Part shown: piece after piece, positions 16,175 through 24,957 of the stretch
Position numbering within the stretch: position 1 is the stretch's first letter
Layout: the number at the start of each line of letters is the position of its first letter
Assembly: GCA_007692605.1 (NCBI GenBank)
Contig: REBS01000106.1
Span: forward strand, 1-55,518
Origin: Gemmatimonadales bacterium
GTDB lineage: Bacteria > Gemmatimonadota > Gemmatimonadetes > Longimicrobiales > Gaopeijiaceae
Direction of reading: 5' to 3'
DNA length: 55,518 nucleotides
Notes under the pieces: generated by a model
The model's input: the letters and a program-made list of their open reading frames with translations, nothing else
The model's database searches: none
Told to the model about the DNA's origin: nothing
Translations under genes and position numbers: made by a program

Positions 16175-17203
16175 ATGCTGAGGCTCCCCCCCTATACCTA
16201 CCACCGGCCGAGGACCGTCCGCGAGGCGGTGGAGCTGCTGGCCGAGCACGGCACCGAGGCGATGCCGATCGCCGGAGGGACCGACCTGGTCCCGAACATG
16301 AAGCATCGGCTCTTCACGCCGACCCACCTGGTGGCGGTGGGGGGGATCCCCGGGCTCGGCGGAATCGACCTTCGAGCCCTCGACGACGGAGGGTGGGAGC
16401 TCTCGATCGGCGCCGCCGAGACCCTCGCCTCGGTTGCCGAAAGCACCGCGGTGCGCCAACATCTGCCGGCGCTGGCAAAGGCGGCCGCGCACATCGCCGG
16501 CCCGCAGCACCGGAACCGGGGCACGATCGGGGGGAATCTCTGCCTCGACACCCGGTGCACGTACTACAACCAGACCGAGTTCTGGCGCGAGGCGCTGGGG
16601 TACTGCCTGAAGAAGGATGGCAGCGTCTGCCATGTCACCCGCGTCGGTGCCAAGTGCGTGGCGGCCCATTCCGCCGACACCCCACCGGTGCTCATGACCG
16701 TCGACGCCCGGGTGGAGCTCGAGGGCCCCGAGGGCCGGCGCACCCTGCCGGTTCGGGAGCTCTTCGTGGCCGACGGCATCTGGAACTCGCAGCGGGCCTC
16801 CGATGAGATCATAAACAGAGTACTGATTCGTATCCCGGGGCCGGAAGAGGCGCTGGGCCCGATCCGGTCCGGGTATGCCAAGCTTCGCCAGCGCGACTCG
16901 ATCGACTTTCCCCTCCTGACCGTGGCGGTCTCGGCCCGCTTCGACCCCGAGGGCCGTGTGCGCCAGCTTTCGGGGATGGTGACCGGACTCGGCTCTCGTC
17001 CCAGGGAGCTCACCCGCTGGGAGGAGCTGGCCACGGGAGAGCCGCTGACCGACGAAGTGCTCGAGGCGCTGAGCGAGAGGGCCGGTCGGCAGTGCACCCC
17101 CCTCGAGAACCATATCGTGGATCCGGAGTGGCGCAAGGCGATGGTGCCCGTCATTACCCGCCGGGCCCTGGCCGACCTTACGGCCCCCGCCCATGCATCC
17201 TGA
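16175..17203 (+). CDS. hcrB: FAD- and [4Fe-4S]-binding subunit of 4-hydroxybenzoyl-CoA reductase-type enzyme
   Basis: 342 residues of the FAD-binding subunit family. The FAD site is visible in PIAGGTDLVPNMK and GPQHRNRGTIGGNLCLDTRC. Between FAD motifs and C-terminal domain lies an insert with Cys128, Cys144, Cys152 and Cys161. The spacing C-x15-C-x7-C-x8-C equals that of the extra [4Fe-4S] cluster of the Thauera aromatica HcrB subunit, which is absent from ordinary xanthine dehydrogenases. This is the strongest evidence for an Hcr-type enzyme. The ATG at 16175 lies 4 bases after the DUF1460 gene; no clear ribosome site is visible, so translation may be coupled. The gene overlaps the histidine kinase gene by 11 bases. 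Confidence 0.88.
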   Translation: MLRLPPYTYHRPRTVREAVELLAEHGTEAMPIAGGTDLVPNMKHRLFTPTHLVAVGGIPGLGGIDLRALDDGGWELSIGAAETLASVAESTAVRQHLPALAKAAAHIAGPQHRNRGTIGGNLCLDTRCTYYNQTEFWREALGYCLKKDGSVCHVTRVGAKCVAAHSADTPPVLMTVDARVELEGPEGRRTLPVRELFVADGIWNSQRASDEIINRVLIRIPGPEEALGPIRSGYAKLRQRDSIDFPLLTVAVSARFDPEGRVRQLSGMVTGLGSRPRELTRWEELATGEPLTDEVLEALSERAGRQCTPLENHIVDPEWRKAMVPVITRRALADLTAPAHAS

Positions 17204-19178
17204 TTCGACGATCGATGCCGCCCTGACCCGGGCCTTCGGTCAGATCATCGGGGAGTCGCCCGACGGGATCCTCCTGTACAGCCCCGAGCCCGAAGACGGC
17301 CGGGTGGAGTTTCGCAGGGTCTACCTGAACGACAGCGCCGAGCGCATCCTGGGGATTCCCCGCAGCGAGCTCCTGGCGTATCGGGTGAGCGAGCAACCCG
17401 CTCCTCCATTGGGCCTGGCGCTTCAGGAGCTCCTCGAGCGCCTTGAACAGGGCCGTGGGGGCACGATCGAGACCGAGGTGGAGATCGGCCGCGGTCCCGA
17501 GACCCGCAGCTACCTGATCCGCGGCCGGCGGGCCGGAAACTTCGTGGGCCTTCGGCTCATCGATCTCTCCGAGCGGGAGCGGTCGCGCCGAGCGATTGAA
17601 CGGCGCGAAGCGATCCTGCAGGGAGTGGCCGAAGTTGGAGAAGCCCTCCTGGACAGCGAGTGGCGGGCAGTCCTCCCCCGTGTCCTCGAGACCCTGGCCC
17701 GTGTGACCGGCGTACCCCAGGTGTATCTCCTCCGTCGGAATCTCGACGACGGGTCTTCGGATCTGATTGCGGAATGGGGCCAGGCCGTCGGAATCGGCAT
17801 GGGGTCGGTATGCATTCCCGTCACGATCCGAGGGGCCCGCTGGGGGGCTCTGGGATTCGTCGACGACGACGAGGACCGCATCTGGTCCGAGGGGGAGATC
17901 GAAGCGATCCGTTCCGCGAGCATCCTGCTGAGTACGGCGATCGAGCGGCAGATCCGCGACGACGAGGTCGAGGATCAGCTCTGGCAGGCGCAGAAGCTGG
18001 ACACCATCGGTCGCCTGGCCGGCGGCGTCGCCCACGACTTCAACAACCTGCTCACCGTGATCCGTGGGAACACGGACCTCGCGCTCGAGGGGGTCCGCAA
18101 CGGGGAGACGCCGGGACGGGAACTCGAAGAGGTCGCGAAGGCGGCCGAGCGGGGCGCCCGCCTCTCGCAGCAGCTCCTGGCCTTCAGCCGTCGTCAGGTG
18201 CTGCAGCCGGTACCCTTCGACCTGAACCGGGCCGCCGGGGAGCTCGCAGAGCTCTTCGCGCCCCTGATCGGTGATCACATCGAGGTGAAGCTCGATCTGG
18301 CATCCGAACTCTGGCGCGTTCTGGCCGACCCTGCCCAGATCGAGCAGGTGCTCATGAACCTCGTGCTCAACGCCCGCGACGCCATGCCTCGCGGCGGGCG
18401 CCTCCTGGTCGCGACCGCCAACGTGGAACTCGACGAGTCGTATGCCCGGAGCCATGTCGGCGCCCGCGCGGGGGAATACGTCGTCCTTTCGGTCACCGAC
18501 GAGGGTTCGGGAATCGCGCCCTCGATCCGCGAGAAGATCTTCGACCCCTTCTTCACCACCAAGCCCCAGGGCGAGGGCACCGGCCTCGGGCTCTCGACGG
18601 TCTACGGGGTGGTCAAGCAGAGCAATGGCGAGATCTTCGTATACTCCGAGCTGGGCAAGGGGACGACCTTCAAGATCTACCTGCCCCGTCTCGAGGTCCC
18701 CGCCCAGCCCGGATCCCGGCCCCAGAGGGGAATCCGCCCCGACAGCCTCGACGGACACGAGGCGATCCTGATCGTCGAGGACGACCCTGCGGTCCTCGCG
18801 ATTGCCACCCGGATCCTGCGGCGCCTCGGCTACGAGATTCGCGCCGCCCCCGATGCAGAGGCCGCGCTGGAGGCGCTGCGGTCAGGGCCCCCCCCAGGAC
18901 TTCTCCTGACCGATGTGGTCCTCCCCGGACGCACGGGCCGGGTTCTGGCGCATGACGCACAGGCGCTGCACCCCGGGCTGAGGGTGCTCTTCATGTCGGG
19001 GTATTCCGAACCGGCGATCGTCGACCGCGGGATGCTGGAACCCGGTCTCGCCTTCGTGGAAAAGCCCTTCACGCCGACGGCCCTCGGGCAGGCTGTCCGG
19101 CGGGCTCTCGACGATCCGACCCACGAAACACTTCCGCCCCTGCCCGACGCGCTCCGCCCGGTGAAAGGGGAGGCGTGA
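17193..19178 (+). CDS. hybrid sensor histidine kinase (PAS-GAF-HisKA-HATPase-REC)
   Basis: 661 residues, apparently cytoplasmic, with no membrane segment. A PAS domain covers about 15-125, a GAF-like domain about 145-250, the HisKA helix carries the phospho-accepting His near 281 ([11 protein letters not shown]), and the ATPase domain has [27 protein letters not shown] and [11 protein letters not shown]-terminal receiver domain has [10 protein letters not shown], the phospho-acceptor Asp in [10 protein letters not shown] and the lysine in VEKPFTP. It starts inside the end of hcrB, so it is probably transcribed with the reductase genes. No DNA-binding response regulator is next to it, so the output partner is elsewhere. 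It may sense aromatic substrate or redox state; this is inferred from position only. Confidence 0.88.
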   Translation: MHPDSTIDAALTRAFGQIIGESPDGILLYSPEPEDGRVEFRRVYLNDSAERILGIPRSELLAYRVSEQPAPPLGLALQELLERLEQGRGGTIETEVEIGRGPETRSYLIRGRRAGNFVGLRLIDLSERERSRRAIERREAILQGVAEVGEALLDSEWRAVLPRVLETLARVTGVPQVYLLRRNLDDGSSDLIAEWGQAVGIGMGSVCIPVTIRGARWGALGFVDDDEDRIWSEGEIEAIRSASILLSTAIERQIRDDEVEDQLWQAQKLDTIGRLAGGVAHDFNNLLTVIRGNTDLALEGVRNGETPGRELEEVAKAAERGARLSQQLLAFSRRQVLQPVPFDLNRAAGELAELFAPLIGDHIEVKLDLASELWRVLADPAQIEQVLMNLVLNARDAMPRGGRLLVATANVELDESYARSHVGARAGEYVVLSVTDEGSGIAPSIREKIFDPFFTTKPQGEGTGLGLSTVYGVVKQSNGEIFVYSELGKGTTFKIYLPRLEVPAQPGSRPQRGIRPDSLDGHEAILIVEDDPAVLAIATRILRRLGYEIRAAPDAEAALEALRSGPPPGLLLTDVVLPGRTGRVLAHDAQALHPGLRVLFMSGYSEPAIVDRGMLEPGLAFVEKPFTPTALGQAVRRALDDPTHETLPPLPDALRPVKGEA

Positions 19179-19246
19179 GGGCTGCCGAAGGTGGGAGGTG
19201 ACACTGCGGCGCCTGAATGCCGACGAATCTCTGATTCAACAGCCTT

Positions 19247-20725
19247 CTAGAACCGTACCGTGAGCAGGGTGGGAATCGGACGCTCCGGGCCGGAGTGGAG
19301 CCACCCCTGGAGGAGGGCGCCGGGATGCACCTCCACGCGGGTGCTCCCTGCGCCGGAGATTCGCGAACCACCGGTGCCCGAAGCGCTGGCCGAGCGACCG
19401 CGGGCGTCGTCGGAGACCGCACGCCAGACGAGCCCGGCGCCCAGGAGGGATCCGAGCGTCGAGGTGGAAAGGTACAGGACTTCACGATCGTCGAAGTCGT
19501 CGACGATCAGGTAGGTCGTTCCCAGGGCGAGTGCGGCGCCCGCCAGGTGGGCGGCGTTGATCAGGAGCCCTTCGCCCGAATCGAGCGCCACGGGCAGCAG
19601 GAGCCGGTCTCCACCGGCGATGCCCAGCAGTCCGCCGGCGAGCGCGCCGGAGAGGAGCGCCCGGTTCTCCTCGACCCCCGCGATGCGAGTCAGGGTGATT
19701 CCGGTCTGGGCGCCGAGAAGAGTGGCGCTGCGCAGCGCGGAGACGTTGCCCGACGTGTAGTCCCGGTGCGTGCCGAGCCACGCGCCCGCCGCGAGCCCGG
19801 CCCCGTGGCCCGCGACCGTCATCAGGTGACCGGCCTGCCGGTTGCGCGTACGGCTCTCGGTGTAGCCGAAGCCGTTCGCGGTCCGCTCCACCTCTTCGGA
19901 GTCGTACGGCCCCGCGATGTAGGCGAGCGCGGCGCCGCTGGCGAAGCCGGCATCCCCCATGTGCCCCCAGAGGTCGGCGGTGCCCTGGGTCGGAGCCCAG
20001 CGGTCCACGGCCGTGAAGCCGGCCACCGATCCGAGGGTGCCCCCGACCACCCCACCGGCCACGGTCCCCCGGCCCCGGTTGCCCCCTCCGAACTCGTCGG
20101 CATCGCCCTGCAGGGCGTTGCCGATCAGAAGCCCCGCCAGGATTCCTCGTGAGCCCTGGTAGTTCGTGAACTCTTGGTGGGCGCGGGTGACCGTCCGGTC
20201 GCGGGTGAGCCGATAGGGAAGATAGAAGTGCGCTCCGGCGGTGAGCAGGTAGGCGGCCACGGCCCCCTGTGAGCTGTCCACGTCGAGGGCCACGGGGACG
20301 GCCCAGCCGTGATACCCCAGGCCCAGGAAGGTCTGGCCCAGGACCAGTCGGCCCCGCCCCTCCTGCGTGAAGACCTGCCGGGTCGTCGCGAGCCCGAGTT
20401 GTTCGACCAGTGACTCCCGCAGCGCCTCGAGATCGGACTCCGTCAGTTCGCGCCGCTCTCTCACCACCTGACCGTCGCGCTCCCCTTCGAGTTCGAGGAC
20501 CACCGGACCCGGCTCGCCCAGGAAGAGTCGGGCACGCCGGAAGCCCTCGAATTCGGGGAAGAGCCCGAAGCGCTGGCGGATCTGGGGGGTGATCTCGAGA
20601 ATCCCCTGCGCGGGCAGGATCTCGACCTGTCGCTCGCGCTGCTGGGCCTCGGCCGGAGCGGGGGCGATCGCGAGCGCTGCGAAGAGGGCCAGGGCGAGGC
20701 CCGCCATCAGGGCCGCGGGCTTCAT
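19247..20725 (-). CDS. exported protein of unknown function with Gly/Ala-rich hydrophobic segments
   Basis: 492 residues with a classic signal peptide (ALMAGLALALFAALAIAPAPAEA). After a charged N-terminal part (about 25-125), the rest is a series of small-residue hydrophobic stretches such as GILAGLLIGNALQG, GTVAGGVVGGTLGSVAGFTA and ALLSGALAGGLLGIAGG, separated by polar turns. It could be an outer-membrane or membrane-associated protein, but neither a beta-barrel nor a known domain was recognised. It ends on Phe (TVRF), which is common in outer-membrane proteins. Its ATG overlaps the fadI stop as ATGA, so the two are probably coupled. No function can be assigned. Confidence 0.65.
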   Translation of the reverse strand: MKPAALMAGLALALFAALAIAPAPAEAQQRERQVEILPAQGILEITPQIRQRFGLFPEFEGFRRARLFLGEPGPVVLELEGERDGQVVRERRELTESDLEALRESLVEQLGLATTRQVFTQEGRGRLVLGQTFLGLGYHGWAVPVALDVDSSQGAVAAYLLTAGAHFYLPYRLTRDRTVTRAHQEFTNYQGSRGILAGLLIGNALQGDADEFGGGNRGRGTVAGGVVGGTLGSVAGFTAVDRWAPTQGTADLWGHMGDAGFASGAALAYIAGPYDSEEVERTANGFGYTESRTRNRQAGHLMTVAGHGAGLAAGAWLGTHRDYTSGNVSALRSATLLGAQTGITLTRIAGVEENRALLSGALAGGLLGIAGGDRLLLPVALDSGEGLLINAAHLAGAALALGTTYLIVDDFDDREVLYLSTSTLGSLLGAGLVWRAVSDDARGRSASASGTGGSRISGAGSTRVEVHPGALLQGWLHSGPERPIPTLLTVRF

Positions 20726-21996
20726 GCGCGTTCGAGGACCATCGCGAAGCCCATCCCGCCCGCGGCGCAGACGGTCAGGAGCCCGAACTCTCCGTCTCGG
20801 CGGCGCAGTTCATTCAGAAGCGTGGTGGTGAGTCGCGCCCCGGTCGCGCCGAAAGGGTGGCCCAGCGAGATCGAGCCCCCCATGACATTGATGCGGTCCT
20901 CGTCGGGATGCCCCACCCGCGAGGAGCGTCCGAGTTCGTCGCGGGCGAAGGTGTCGGAGTCGAGCGCCTGAAGGTTCGAGAGCACCTGGGCGGCGAAGGC
21001 CTCGTGCATCTCCATCATGTCGATGTCATCCATGGTGAGCCCGGCGCGCTCGAGCGCGAGCGGGGCGGCGTACGCCGGACCCTGCAGGAGTTGCCCGGCG
21101 GGGTCCAGGCTCGTGACCGCAAAGCTGCGGATATAGCCCAGGGGCGCGAGCTCATGGACCCTGGCCGCCTTCTCGCTCATGAGCAGCACGGCGGCGGCCC
21201 CGTCGGTGAGGGGCGAGGCGTTGCCGGCCGTGACCGAGCCATGGTCGCGGTCGAAGACGGGGCGGAGGCCGGCAAGCGCCTCGAGCGAGGTGTCGGGCCG
21301 GATCCCGTTATCGGCGTCCATGACCTCTTCGAAGGCCGGGGGCACATAGACCGGTACGATCTCGTCCGCCAGCCGACCGTCCTCGACGCCCTCCTGGGCA
21401 AGGCGGTGCGAGCGGTAGGCCCAGGCGTCCTGATCCTCGCGCGAAATGCCGTTTTCTTTCGCCATGCGCTCGGCGGATTCCCCCATGGTCTCGCCCGTGG
21501 TCGGCTCGGCGATCTGCGGCTGGACGGGGATCAGGTCGCGGGGTCGGATCCCGGCGATCGCGCCCGCCCGATCCCGCAGACTCTTGGCCCGCGAGGCCTC
21601 GATGAGGGTGGCCGAGAGTCGGTCCGAGACCGTGATCGGGATGTGCGAGAGCGATTCCGAGCCTCCGGCCACCACCACGTCGGCGTAGCCCAGCTCGATG
21701 AGAGAGGCGCCGTCGGCGATCGCCTGGTTGGCCGAGGCACAGGCGAGCGAGACGGTCGAGGCCGGCACGTCGTGTGGTAGGACGCCGAGCCCCACCTCGC
21801 GCGCGATGTTCGGGGCGTGGGGGTTGTGGACCACGGTCCCGAAGACCAGGCGGTCGATGGTCTCTCCGGGAAGATCGGCCCGCGCCAGGAGTTCTCGCAC
21901 AACGACCTTGCCCAGGTCGATGGCGGTCAACTCCTTCAGGGTGCTTCCCGAACGAGCGAAGGGGGTGCGGCATCCGGCGACGACGGCGGTCTTCAT
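20722..21996 (-). CDS. fadI: acetyl-CoA C-acyltransferase (thiolase), FadI type
   Basis: 424 residues, full length. It catalyses the last step of fatty-acid beta-oxidation, cleaving 3-ketoacyl-CoA to acetyl-CoA and a shortened acyl-CoA. The nucleophilic Cys is in VSLACASANQA, the active-site His in MMEMHEAFAAQ, and GHPFGATGARL and VCAAGGMGFAM mark the second catalytic region. Phrases such as RTPFAR, NIAREVGLG, PLTDGAAAVLLM and PLALERAGLTMDDI follow FadI closely. The ATG at 21996 is preceded by GGGAG. The hydratase/dehydrogenase partner FadJ is not adjacent; instead an unknown exported protein gene follows with an ATGA overlap. The protein is cytoplasmic. Confidence 0.9.
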   Translation of the reverse strand: MKTAVVAGCRTPFARSGSTLKELTAIDLGKVVVRELLARADLPGETIDRLVFGTVVHNPHAPNIAREVGLGVLPHDVPASTVSLACASANQAIADGASLIELGYADVVVAGGSESLSHIPITVSDRLSATLIEASRAKSLRDRAGAIAGIRPRDLIPVQPQIAEPTTGETMGESAERMAKENGISREDQDAWAYRSHRLAQEGVEDGRLADEIVPVYVPPAFEEVMDADNGIRPDTSLEALAGLRPVFDRDHGSVTAGNASPLTDGAAAVLLMSEKAARVHELAPLGYIRSFAVTSLDPAGQLLQGPAYAAPLALERAGLTMDDIDMMEMHEAFAAQVLSNLQALDSDTFARDELGRSSRVGHPDEDRINVMGGSISLGHPFGATGARLTTTLLNELRRRDGEFGLLTVCAAGGMGFAMVLERA

Positions 21997-22077
21997 GCGG
22001 GGGCTCCCGGTTCTGGGGGTAACGGGCGCGATGGCAGCTTCGTACGACGAGGCGTGCCGACTCTCCGCTCATACCCG

Positions 22078-22097
22078 GCGAACGTTGTGCCGTTCGC
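22078..22097. repeat. inverted repeat in the fadI / acetyltransferase divergent gap
   Basis: GCGAACG and CGTTCGC separated by 6 bases, in the 124-base divergent gap, 24 bases before the acetyltransferase ATG. It could be an operator for one or both genes. No T-run follows. Confidence 0.35.
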
Positions 22098-22120
22098 GCC
22101 GGCGACGCACCTTGTCACCC

Positions 22121-23329
22121 ATGATCCCCTTCAGACCCCCTTCCGACCTGCGGATCCGGCCGGCGCGCCCCGACGATGCCGAGGCCCTGGGCACGCTCTG
22201 GGCCCGGGCCTTCCCCGGGGAGCGGTCGGCCGCCGATCGGACGGAGTCACTCCTGGCGGGCACCGACACCTACGGCGGACTCGATACCTGCCGGGTGGCG
22301 GAACTCGATGGGCGCATGGCCGGGGCGTGTCGGGCATATTCGCTCACCCTTTCGCTCTTCGGTCGCCCGGTACCGGCGCTGGGGCTGGGGGCCGTGGCGG
22401 TCTCGCCCGACGCCCGCCGCCGCGGGATCGGCGCCGAGCTCTGCCGCGACGCCCTTCGGGTGGGACGCGAGCGGGGCGATCTGGTGTCGGTCCTGTACCC
22501 CTTCCGGGTCGAGTTCTATCGCAGGATGGGCTGGGCGCTCGCCGGCGCGGTGGAGCGCTACCGATTTCCACCCGAGGCCCTGCCACGCTTTCCGGAGCGG
22601 GCCCGGGCACGCCTGCTGGAGCCTGCGGAGCGTCGGCCCGGTGTGCCCGAGCTGTACCGGTCGCTTCTGCCCCGTCGGCACGGCCTCCTGCACCGGAGCG
22701 AGCGGCACTGGGAGCAGCTCGATGACCCGGCGGTGCTGGTGGTGGGGGTCGGGGCCGACTCCGGGGGCGGCGCTCTGGCGGCCGCGGCGATTCTCGAGAG
22801 CCGGCGCGGTCGCGGGGGTGCCGGTCATGCGCTGACCGTGCGGGAGTTGTATGCTTCGGATCCGTCGAGCTACCGGGCTCTTCTGGGATGGCTGTCGGTG
22901 CAGAGGGATCAGTGGCGGTCGATCACCCTCGATGCGCTTCCCGGGGAGCGACTTCACCAGGTGCTGGCCGAGCCCCGACGGCCGTCGAGGGGGGCTCGTC
23001 GCGGTCTCTGGTTCGAGTCTGCCGTCCTCCTGCGGGGACCGATGATGCGGGTGATCGACCTGGCGGGGCTCGCCGCCCACTTCGGGGTCCGACCGGGGAC
23101 CCGGCTCGAGGTGGCCGACCCCGAGGTGCCCGAGCAGTCGGGGGTCTGGGTGGCTGACGACGAGGCGGGTCTGCAGCGGACCGGAGAGGAGCCGGGGAAT
23201 GGGGCGCTGCCCATCGCGCTCCTCTCCGGGCTCGTCGTGTCGGGGGAGCTGCCGGGGATCCGGATCCCCCCGCCGGAGTTCGAGCCCGCCATGGGGCTCG
23301 GCGATTTCGACCTCCTCGATACCTTTTAG
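22121..23329 (+). CDS. GNAT-family N-acetyltransferase, Eis-like
   Basis: 402 residues. The N-terminal GNAT domain shows LRIRPARPDDAEALGTLWAR, the acetyl-CoA binding stretch VAVSPDARRRGIGAELC and the Eis-like YPFRVEFYRRMGWALAG. A second acyltransferase-like region follows, then a C-terminal part (MMRVIDLAGLAAHFG, near 310-400) like the sterol-carrier fold of Eis proteins. Eis enzymes acetylate lysines and amine-containing compounds such as aminoglycosides; the substrate here is unknown. The ATG at 22121 is chosen because the family domain begins directly after it, although no good ribosome site is visible. The gene stands alone, divergent from fadI. Confidence 0.82.
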   Translation: MIPFRPPSDLRIRPARPDDAEALGTLWARAFPGERSAADRTESLLAGTDTYGGLDTCRVAELDGRMAGACRAYSLTLSLFGRPVPALGLGAVAVSPDARRRGIGAELCRDALRVGRERGDLVSVLYPFRVEFYRRMGWALAGAVERYRFPPEALPRFPERARARLLEPAERRPGVPELYRSLLPRRHGLLHRSERHWEQLDDPAVLVVGVGADSGGGALAAAAILESRRGRGGAGHALTVRELYASDPSSYRALLGWLSVQRDQWRSITLDALPGERLHQVLAEPRRPSRGARRGLWFESAVLLRGPMMRVIDLAGLAAHFGVRPGTRLEVADPEVPEQSGVWVADDEAGLQRTGEEPGNGALPIALLSGLVVSGELPGIRIPPPEFEPAMGLGDFDLLDTF

Positions 23330-23565
23330 GGGGGCGGCACCCGGTGACGCGGGTGCCCCGGATCGCCGTTCGCCCGCCGATCGCCGACCCGGAAGCTTTC
23401 GACCGGTCGACCGGAAGATGCTGCCGGGTACTGGAGTGCGAGTGGCGGTGGGGGCCCTGATTGCAGGGGGGTTCTGGTGGGCACGGAGGTTGCGGGCTAT
23501 ACCTGTTCTGACTGTGCCTCCGGCGTGGGCCGGGGCCGGAAACCGTAGACCACAAGGGGGAGCGG

Positions 23566-24168
23566 ATGTGGAAGAAGGATGATGCAGCGAACGAGCCCGG
23601 TACACCGGCGCGCGATCCGGAACCGTCCACCAGCCGCAGCCGGGGGGCCCGCGAGAGTCGCCAGAGCGCCACGATCGGACGGTCGATCACGGTCAAGGGC
23701 GAGGTGACCGGCGACGAGGATCTCCTGATCGAGGGCCACATCGACGGCTCCGTGAACTTGAAGGAGCACGCCGTCACGGTGGGCGCCGAAGGCCAGGTCG
23801 AGGCCAACGTCACGGCTCGCCTGATCACCGTCGAGGGCCACGTCGAGGGCAACCTGACCGCCCACGACCAGGTGGTGCTGCGGGCGTCGGCCAGGGTCGA
23901 GGGAGACATCACCGCGCCCCGCGTGGTGCTCGAAGATGGGGCCCGCTTTCGCGGAGGCATCGACATGGGAGACCTGAGCGACCGGAAGTCCGGCTCCTCG
24001 TCGGGCTCCGCACGATCGGGTGGCGGCACGTCGAGCGCGTCGAAGGGCGGGAGCACGGGCACGGAGTCCGGGACGAGCACGAGCTCGGGGTCGGGCTCCG
24101 GCAAGCAGTCCTCGGGCGGCGCCGGCGACAGCGCGGCCTCGAAGGGTGCGAAGGGGGTGACGGCATAG
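23566..24168 (+). CDS. bactofilin-type polymer-forming cytoskeletal protein
   Basis: 200 residues. The central right-handed beta-helix (about 35-135) is built from short hydrophobic repeats such as GRSITVKGEVTGDEDLLIEG, HIDGSVNLK and GHVEGNLTAHDQVVL. Bactofilins self-assemble into filaments and help place cell-wall enzymes and shape the cell. The N-terminus is short and charged, and the C-terminal 60 residues are a Ser/Gly-rich tail (SGSSSGSARSGGGTSSAS) longer than usual and likely disordered. The ATG at 23566 follows a GGGGGAG site. The 236 bases upstream hold its promoter; nothing further was identified there. The next gene begins 7 bases after its stop. Confidence 0.92.
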   Translation: MWKKDDAANEPGTPARDPEPSTSRSRGARESRQSATIGRSITVKGEVTGDEDLLIEGHIDGSVNLKEHAVTVGAEGQVEANVTARLITVEGHVEGNLTAHDQVVLRASARVEGDITAPRVVLEDGARFRGGIDMGDLSDRKSGSSSGSARSGGGTSSASKGGSTGTESGTSTSSGSGSGKQSSGGAGDSAASKGAKGVTA

Positions 24169-24175
24169 GGGGCCG

Positions 24176-24865
24176 GTGGTTCGGCCGGACCCCGTGTCCG
24201 CACCGAAGTTCGGATCGATGAGCCCACCCGCGCTGGCCCTGGCCTGGTGGCGTCGAGGAGGGCTACCCGAGGCCGCCGACTCCCCGGACCAGGAGCCGGA
24301 AGGGCCCCCCGAACCCCCGCCGGAGCTGGTCGGATCCCGGTCCCCGGGGGTGGCGGCGCTCCTGGAGTGGACCGGCGACCCCGGTGGCCATGCCGTGCTC
24401 GACCTCGGTCCGTCGAGTTCACGGACCCTCGAGGTGTACGGTGGGTTCGCCCGCCGGGTGCGCTTCGCCGACGTGGCCATGGTGTGGGGTGCGGAGGGGT
24501 GGAAGGGCGTGCTCGACTCCATCCCGCCGCAGCCGGCCCAGCCGTATGACTTCATCCTGGGCTGGGATATCCTGGACCGAATCCCCTCGGAGGGCCGGCG
24601 CCGGCTGATGGACCGGCTCGTCGAGGTGAGCGATCCCGCTGCCGCGCTTCACATGGTGGTGCGCGGGACCCGCGAGGCGGACACCCGCCCGCTCCGCTTC
24701 GAACTCGTCGCCACCGACCGGGTCCAGTACCGGCCGCTCGGGCCCGACCGACCCGCCCGCGATCCGATCCTTCCCGCCGAGATGGAGCGGATCCTGGAGC
24801 CTTTCCGAGTGGTGCGCGGCTTCACGCTCAAGGGGGGCCTGCGCGAGTACGTCGCGAAGCGATAA
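24176..24865 (+). CDS. hypothetical protein, degenerate SAM-methyltransferase-like
   Basis: 229 residues. The middle part has features of a class I methyltransferase fold: HAVLDLGPSSSRTLEVYGG (motif I region with altered glycines), RVRFADVAMVWG, and YDFILGWDILDRIPSEGRRR, which is like the post-motif helix of methyltransferases. The SAM-binding GxGxG is not intact, so activity is doubtful. The N-terminal 50 residues are Pro/Glu-rich. The GTG at 24176 follows TAGGGGG; an ATG at 24218 is an alternative start. It is probably cotranscribed with the bactofilin gene 7 bases upstream. The function is unknown. Confidence 0.6.
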   Translation: MVRPDPVSAPKFGSMSPPALALAWWRRGGLPEAADSPDQEPEGPPEPPPELVGSRSPGVAALLEWTGDPGGHAVLDLGPSSSRTLEVYGGFARRVRFADVAMVWGAEGWKGVLDSIPPQPAQPYDFILGWDILDRIPSEGRRRLMDRLVEVSDPAAALHMVVRGTREADTRPLRFELVATDRVQYRPLGPDRPARDPILPAEMERILEPFRVVRGFTLKGGLREYVAKR

Positions 24866-24957
24866 ACCCCGACGGTGTCGCACCTCGCTCGCCCGGCACC
24901 CTTCGGGTAGATTCCCACCGTACGGTGCCATCCCCCTCAAGCCTTCCCCGCGTCTTC

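Noticed and set aside
24176-24865. Functional SAM-dependent methyltransferase
   Set aside because: The glycine motif for SAM is degraded, so only a fold resemblance is claimed.
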